Positions 26,347 through 29,354 of a stretch of DNA of 29,354 bases are shown one piece after another. This DNA is from Bacteroidales bacterium (lineage in GTDB: Bacteria > Bacteroidota > Bacteroidia > Bacteroidales > FEN-979). Where the stretch lies: contig JALNWE010000035.1 in assembly GCA_023231065.1 (NCBI GenBank), positions 1 to 29,354 of the forward strand, given 5' to 3'. Both the position numbers and the translations under genes were made by a program. The notes beneath the pieces were generated by a model, which saw only the letters and a program-made list of their open reading frames with translations, made no database searches and was not told the origin of the DNA. The first letter of the stretch is position 1. Each line of letters opens with the position of its first letter.

Positions 26347-27633
26347 TTATTCATTTCTTAATTTTATGAATTTGTCCTTATACTTGAAATTTATACTAAG
26401 GTCCACCTGTACCAGACCATTTTTAATCAAATGAGCATTAATAAAAGTTTTGTTTTCCAGGTACAGATAGCAAAGCAAATTATTCTTACTATCGTATTTT
26501 TCAACATCATATTTGAGAAATACTCGTTTTCCTTTTGTTTTTTCAATCAGGAATGAAGTCGCTTTCCCATTGGCAGTTGGGTCTTCCTTGACGCCAATAA
26601 GTTTTACGGTTAAATCATTGTTTAACCTTATTATTTCGGGGCTGATGACTTCTTTAACTATATAAAGTCCTTCCCGTTTGGTTGAGCTGTCTTTATCAAT
26701 TTTAGAGCCGAACTGCAACTTTTTTACATCAATTTTTTTATCCAGGGTGTGTGGGTCTTTGAAAATGTAAGGCAGTTTATTGATTTCTTTTTCAAAGTCG
26801 ATGGGCGATTGATTTTGAGTTATAAACTCGTAAGTTGTTCCGTTCAGGTCCTTCTGATGAACTTCCAATTTTTCTTTGATGAATGGGATAAATTCAGGAT
26901 TGATTTCAAAACCAACCGAATTCCTGTCTAATTTTTTTGCCGCCAATGCTGTTGTACCGCTACCTAAAAACGGGTCAAGTATAGTTTCACCAACAAAAGA
27001 AAACATTTTAACGAGTCGGTTTGGCAATTCTTCCGGAAACATTGCAATGTGTCCATCTTGCCTTGCTCCTGCAAAATTCCAATGTCCTGCAAAGTTAATG
27101 TTCCATTCTTCAGCAGTCATCTTAGAAAGCTCTTTTTGCTCCTTTGTCGGCTTTGGCGCGTCACCAAGTTTTTTGAAAACGAGAATAAATTCATAGTCAA
27201 GTTTCAAAATACCGTTTCTCGGATAAGGATAGGAACCCATTTGAACGCCACCGCCGGTTGTGTTTGAAGTCGTTACTTTTTGCCATATAATAGCGCCCAT
27301 ATAGTCAAATCCTATGTTTTCACAGAATTTGATAATTTCTTCACGAATCGGAATGACTTTATAACGACCGTAATATACTGCTCTTGCAAATTGGTCGCCA
27401 ATGTTTATACACAACCTGCAACCATTGTGAAGCGCGCGGTAACATTCTTTCCAGACTAAATTCAGGTTGTTGATGTAATTTTCATAACTATCATGGAAGC
27501 CAATTTGATTGTCAGTTCCATAGTCTTTGAGTTGCCAGTATGGAGGCGAAGTAATTGCCAGATGCACCGAATTGTCAGGTAATTCTGACATTTGTCTGCT
27601 GTCTCCATTTATTATTTTATGATGCGTTTTCAT
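26347..27633 (-). CDS. Beta-class DNA methyltransferase (probably m4C) fused to an SNase-like domain
   Basis: A 428-residue protein. The N-terminal half is a beta-class DNA methyltransferase: catalytic motif TSPPYW (28-33) precedes the AdoMet motif DPFLGSGTT (220-228). SPPY rather than DPPY favours N4-cytosine methylation, and the MjaI-like partner suggests CTAG. The region 322-425 resembles staphylococcal nuclease: LTVKLIGV, GKRVFLKYDVEKYD, LLCYLYLENKTFINAHLIKNGL. Against Staphylococcus nuclease, Asp21 aligns with Glu, Arg35 with Lys, Asp40 with Lys, Glu43 with Pro and Arg87 with Asn. So nuclease activity is unlikely, and the domain probably binds nucleic acid or is structural. ATG start at 27633; the endonuclease gene follows on the same strand. 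Confidence 0.85.
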   Translation of the reverse strand: MKTHHKIINGDSRQMSELPDNSVHLAITSPPYWQLKDYGTDNQIGFHDSYENYINNLNLVWKECYRALHNGCRLCINIGDQFARAVYYGRYKVIPIREEIIKFCENIGFDYMGAIIWQKVTTSNTTGGGVQMGSYPYPRNGILKLDYEFILVFKKLGDAPKPTKEQKELSKMTAEEWNINFAGHWNFAGARQDGHIAMFPEELPNRLVKMFSFVGETILDPFLGSGTTALAAKKLDRNSVGFEINPEFIPFIKEKLEVHQKDLNGTTYEFITQNQSPIDFEKEINKLPYIFKDPHTLDKKIDVKKLQFGSKIDKDSSTKREGLYIVKEVISPEIIRLNNDLTVKLIGVKEDPTANGKATSFLIEKTKGKRVFLKYDVEKYDSKNNLLCYLYLENKTFINAHLIKNGLVQVDLSINFKYKDKFIKLRNE

Positions 27634-27890
27634 TCTAAATTCAATTTATGCGAAGTTACTCAATTTGTCAGACTTTTTATCCGCTTTTCCCGTTTCCCGG
27701 TATCTTCCTTACCCTGGAATTGAACGTTATTGGCGGTCTCTGGCCTTTCAAATATTTCTTTTTTTCTTCTTAATCCTGTTTCCTCCCAAAAGGTAATATA
27801 AGAAACCCATTTTTTTCAACTTCACGGGAAAAACATTTTCGACCGGTATTTTCCAATGGTACTCCCATCCTTTCCAATCTTTTACTTTCA

Positions 27891-27996
27891 CCGCCAGGTC
27901 GCAAAGGAGCGAAACCTCCAATCCACAGACAATCCCAAAGGCGCGAAACTTCCAGTTCACCGCTAAGTCGCAAAGACGCGAAATTTATTTATAATA
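27891..27996. repeat. Array B: degenerate 34-35-bp repeats
   Basis: Units begin near 27906 (GGAGCGAAACC), 27940 (GGCGCGAAACT) and 27975 (GACGCGAAAT). All are the same orientation as array A. The first is diverged (CACAGACAATCCCAAAG in place of CACCGCTAAGTCGCAAAG). The array ends in an A/T tail (TTTATTTATAATAA) that also occurs in each unit of array C. Confidence 0.9.
27960..27979 (+). repeat. Left inverted repeat of the GxxExxY cassette
   Basis: CCGCTAAGTCGCAAAGACGC. Its first 18 bases match the reverse complement of 28445-28462 at 14 of 18 positions. It brackets the GxxExxY gene on the left. Confidence 0.7.
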
Positions 27997-28054
27997 AATT
28001 GATTACCTTTTATGGTGAAATCTGATTAAGCAGGAAAAATATCTTATAATAACA

Positions 28055-28444
28055 ATGAAAAAACAAGATTTCGAGTATTTTGCAACACAATTAGTAGATG
28101 CCTGTTATAGGGTTCATAAAGAACTTGGGCCGGGCTTACTGGAATCCGTGTACCGGTCTTGTGTCGTGGAGGAATTGAAAGTCAGAAAGATCAAATCCGA
28201 AGAGGAAGTTCTAATTCCACTGTATTATCGGGGGCAAAGATTGAAAAAGGACTTTCGGATTGATATTCTAGTAGAAAATGAGATCATCATCGAAGTTAAA
28301 GCAGTTGAAAACCTATTAGCGGTGCATGTTGCTCAGGTAATTTCCTATCTAAAACTATCAGATAAAAGATTAGGATTCCTGATCAATTTTAATGTTCCTG
28401 TATTTATTGAAGGCATTCATCGCTATGTAAATAATTATTATTAG
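28055..28444 (+). CDS. GxxExxY family protein (PD-(D/E)XK nuclease-like)
   Basis: A 129-residue protein. The name-giving motif is GLLESVY (Gly27, Glu30, Tyr33). A nuclease-like core follows: Asp70 in FRIDILV and EVK (80-82) in IIIEVKAVE, which is the D-(D/E)XK pattern. The conserved end HVAQVISYLK, then LGFLINF, is also typical. The molecular role is not known to me; families like this occur sporadically and often in several copies per genome. ATG start at 28055, no Shine-Dalgarno seen. The stop codon (28442-28444) abuts the right inverted repeat, and the left repeat lies 75 bp upstream of the start. The gene thus looks like the cargo or the enzyme of a small mobile unit. Confidence 0.87.
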   Translation: MKKQDFEYFATQLVDACYRVHKELGPGLLESVYRSCVVEELKVRKIKSEEEVLIPLYYRGQRLKKDFRIDILVENEIIIEVKAVENLLAVHVAQVISYLKLSDKRLGFLINFNVPVFIEGIHRYVNNYY

Positions 28445-28462
28445 GTCTTCGTGTCTTCGCGG
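28445..28462 (+). repeat. Right inverted repeat of the GxxExxY cassette
   Basis: GTCTTCGTGTCTTCGCGG, directly after the stop codon. It is an imperfect inverse complement of the left repeat (14/18). In later array units the same element is extended to GCGTCTTCGTGTCTTCGCGG, which matches the left repeat at 16 of 20. Confidence 0.7.
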
Positions 28463-28965
28463 TTTAAAATAGTCAGGCGCGAAACTTCCAGTTCACCGCT
28501 AAGTCGCAAAGGCGCGAATTTTACTTATAATTTTTATTGGCGCCTTCGTGTCTTCGCGGTTTAAGAAGTCAGGCGCGAAACCTCCAATCCACCGCTAAGT
28601 AGCTAAGGCGCGAATTTTATTTATAATTTTTATTGGCGTCTTCGTGTCTTCGCGGTTTAAGAAGTCAGGCGCGAAACCTCCAATCCACCGCTAAGTCGCT
28701 AAGGCGCGAATTTTATTTATAATTTTTATTGGCGTCTTCGTGTCTTCGCGGTTTAAGAAGTCAGGCGCGAAACCTCCAATCCACCGCTAAGTCGCTAAGG
28801 CGCGAATTTTATTTATACTTTTTATTGGCGTCTTCGTGTCTTCGCGGTTTAAGAAAGTCAGGAGCGAAACCTCCGGTTCACCGCCAATCCCAAAGGCGCG
28901 AAACTTATTTATAATTTTTATTGGCGTCTTCGTGTCTTCGCGGTTTAAGAAAGTCAGGAGCGAAA
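28446..28965. repeat. Array C: 96-bp tandem repeat, five units plus partial
   Basis: The GGCG start of each unit falls at 28539, 28635, 28731, 28827 and 28923, exactly 96 bp apart. A slightly different first unit starts at 28446, and the last is cut at about 28965. Each unit holds GCGTCTTCGTGTCTTCGCGG, a GAAGTCAGGCGCGAAACC segment, CCGCTAAGTCGCTAAGGCGC and an A/T tail ending TTTTTATT. The fifth unit carries the array-B variant (CCAATCCCAAAG). Open frames across the array on both strands arise from the 96-bp (32-codon) period and are not genes. Confidence 0.96.
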
Positions 28966-28978
28966 CGTAGATTGAAAA

Positions 28979-29178
28979 GGGAGAACCATTGGAGGAGATG
29001 GGAGAATGATTGGAAAAGAGAACCATGGGAGAACCATGGAGAACCATTGGAAACGCAGGGAGAACCATGGGAGGATCATTGGAGGAGATGGGAGAACGGT
29101 TAGAGGATCATTGGTCTTTAATTGGTCTTTAATTGGTCCTTAATTGGAGGATCATTGGAGGAGATGGGAGGATGATTG
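28979..29178. repeat. Degenerate repeat with about 11-bp period
   Basis: About 200 bp are built from variants of GGAGGATCATT and GGAGAACCATT. Inside it, ATTGGTCTTTA occurs at 29110-29120 and 29121-29131, and ATTGGTCCTTA at 29132-29142. The purine bias is strong on the plus strand. No gene is supported here. Confidence 0.85.
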
Positions 29179-29327
29179 TAGACACCTCTGATTTTACCAT
29201 TTGGAGAGCTTCAAATATGAAGTGTAAAGTGAGTGCCCAGAAAAGCTCGCTGGAGCATAACATGGTTACAAAAAACCAGCGTTACTGCTTTCGTATATCA
29301 AAGATTCATCCAGAGTTAAAAAAATTC

Positions 29328-29335
29328 TATCTTTG
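29328..29335 (+). promoter_or_regulatory. Candidate promoter -7 box reading out of the window
   Basis: TATCTTTG matches TAnnTTTG and is identical to the uvrC box. No start codon with an open frame follows in the last 19 bases, so any gene it serves lies beyond 29354. No clear -33 TTTG is seen. The preceding stretch, 29180-29327, shows nothing I can identify. Confidence 0.45.
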
Positions 29336-29354
29336 CTCTGATACAAAACGAAAA

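Larger units (their letters stand above)
27634..28054. other. Intergenic stretch holding array B; no supported gene
   Basis: The 421 bp between the methyltransferase and GxxExxY starts contain about 250 bp of AT-rich DNA (27634-27887) in which I see no gene, then array B, then a 60-bp leader. Short minus-strand open frames here (70 and 67 residues) read through the repeat and have no recognisable motif. Confidence 0.7.

Noticed and set aside
27748..27973. Two overlapping minus-strand open frames upstream of the methyltransferase
   Set aside because: Their first third translates the array-B repeat, the rest has no recognisable motif, and the two frames conflict.
28446..28965. CRISPR array
   Set aside because: The 96-bp units are repeated in full, with no unique spacers between short repeats, and no cas genes are near.
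28729..29103. Open frames of 60-93 residues on both strands across the repeat arrays
   Set aside because: They come from the 32-codon period of the 96-bp unit, repeat the same peptide, and overlap each other on both strands.
25383..29354. Insertion sequence or integrative element with its own transposase or integrase
   Set aside because: I see no transposase, integrase, relaxase or tRNA-associated attachment site; only repeats and small nuclease-fold genes are present.

Overview
The window looks like chromosomal DNA of a Bacteroidetes bacterium (Bacteroidota). The evidence is a full-length SprA-type type IX secretion translocon, two TlpA-like thioredoxins of the kind common in this phylum, several copies of the phylum's -7 promoter motif TAnnTTTG, and almost no Shine-Dalgarno sequences in front of genes. 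I cannot name genus or species.

Positions 1-25380 are mostly ordinary chromosome. A truncated secreted-protein gene starts at 69 and runs off the left edge. Then come an NRAMP metal transporter, a membrane-anchored PHP-domain protein and a GT39-type glycosyltransferase (plus strand). They are followed by a minus-strand block: GH38 alpha-mannosidase, recX, prfB (with an intact programmed +1 frameshift), an ArsC/Spx-like protein and fumC. A plus-strand block follows: a thioredoxin lipoprotein, a second TlpA-like thioredoxin, ruvA, the 2425-residue sprA, gcvH and a VanZ-like protein. uvrC (minus) closes the core region.

Positions 25380-29354 are accessory DNA. A type II restriction-modification pair (MjaI-like endonuclease and a beta-class methyltransferase) sits between direct copies of a 35-bp repeat. 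Next is a small GxxExxY-family PD-(D/E)XK protein gene. It is flanked by imperfect inverted repeats and followed at its stop codon by a 96-bp tandem array. Each 96-bp unit looks like the left and right flanks of the GxxExxY gene joined with the gene missing. A degenerate 11-bp-period array and an outgoing promoter motif end the window.

The two best candidates for something undescribed are both in this accessory region. One is the GxxExxY gene, its inverted repeats and its apparent empty derivatives, which together resemble a minimal mobile cassette. The other is the methyltransferase, whose C-terminal third is a staphylococcal-nuclease-like fold that has lost most catalytic residues. A recurring theme is short-period filler DNA at gene ends, which several genes appear to read through to form their last residues.
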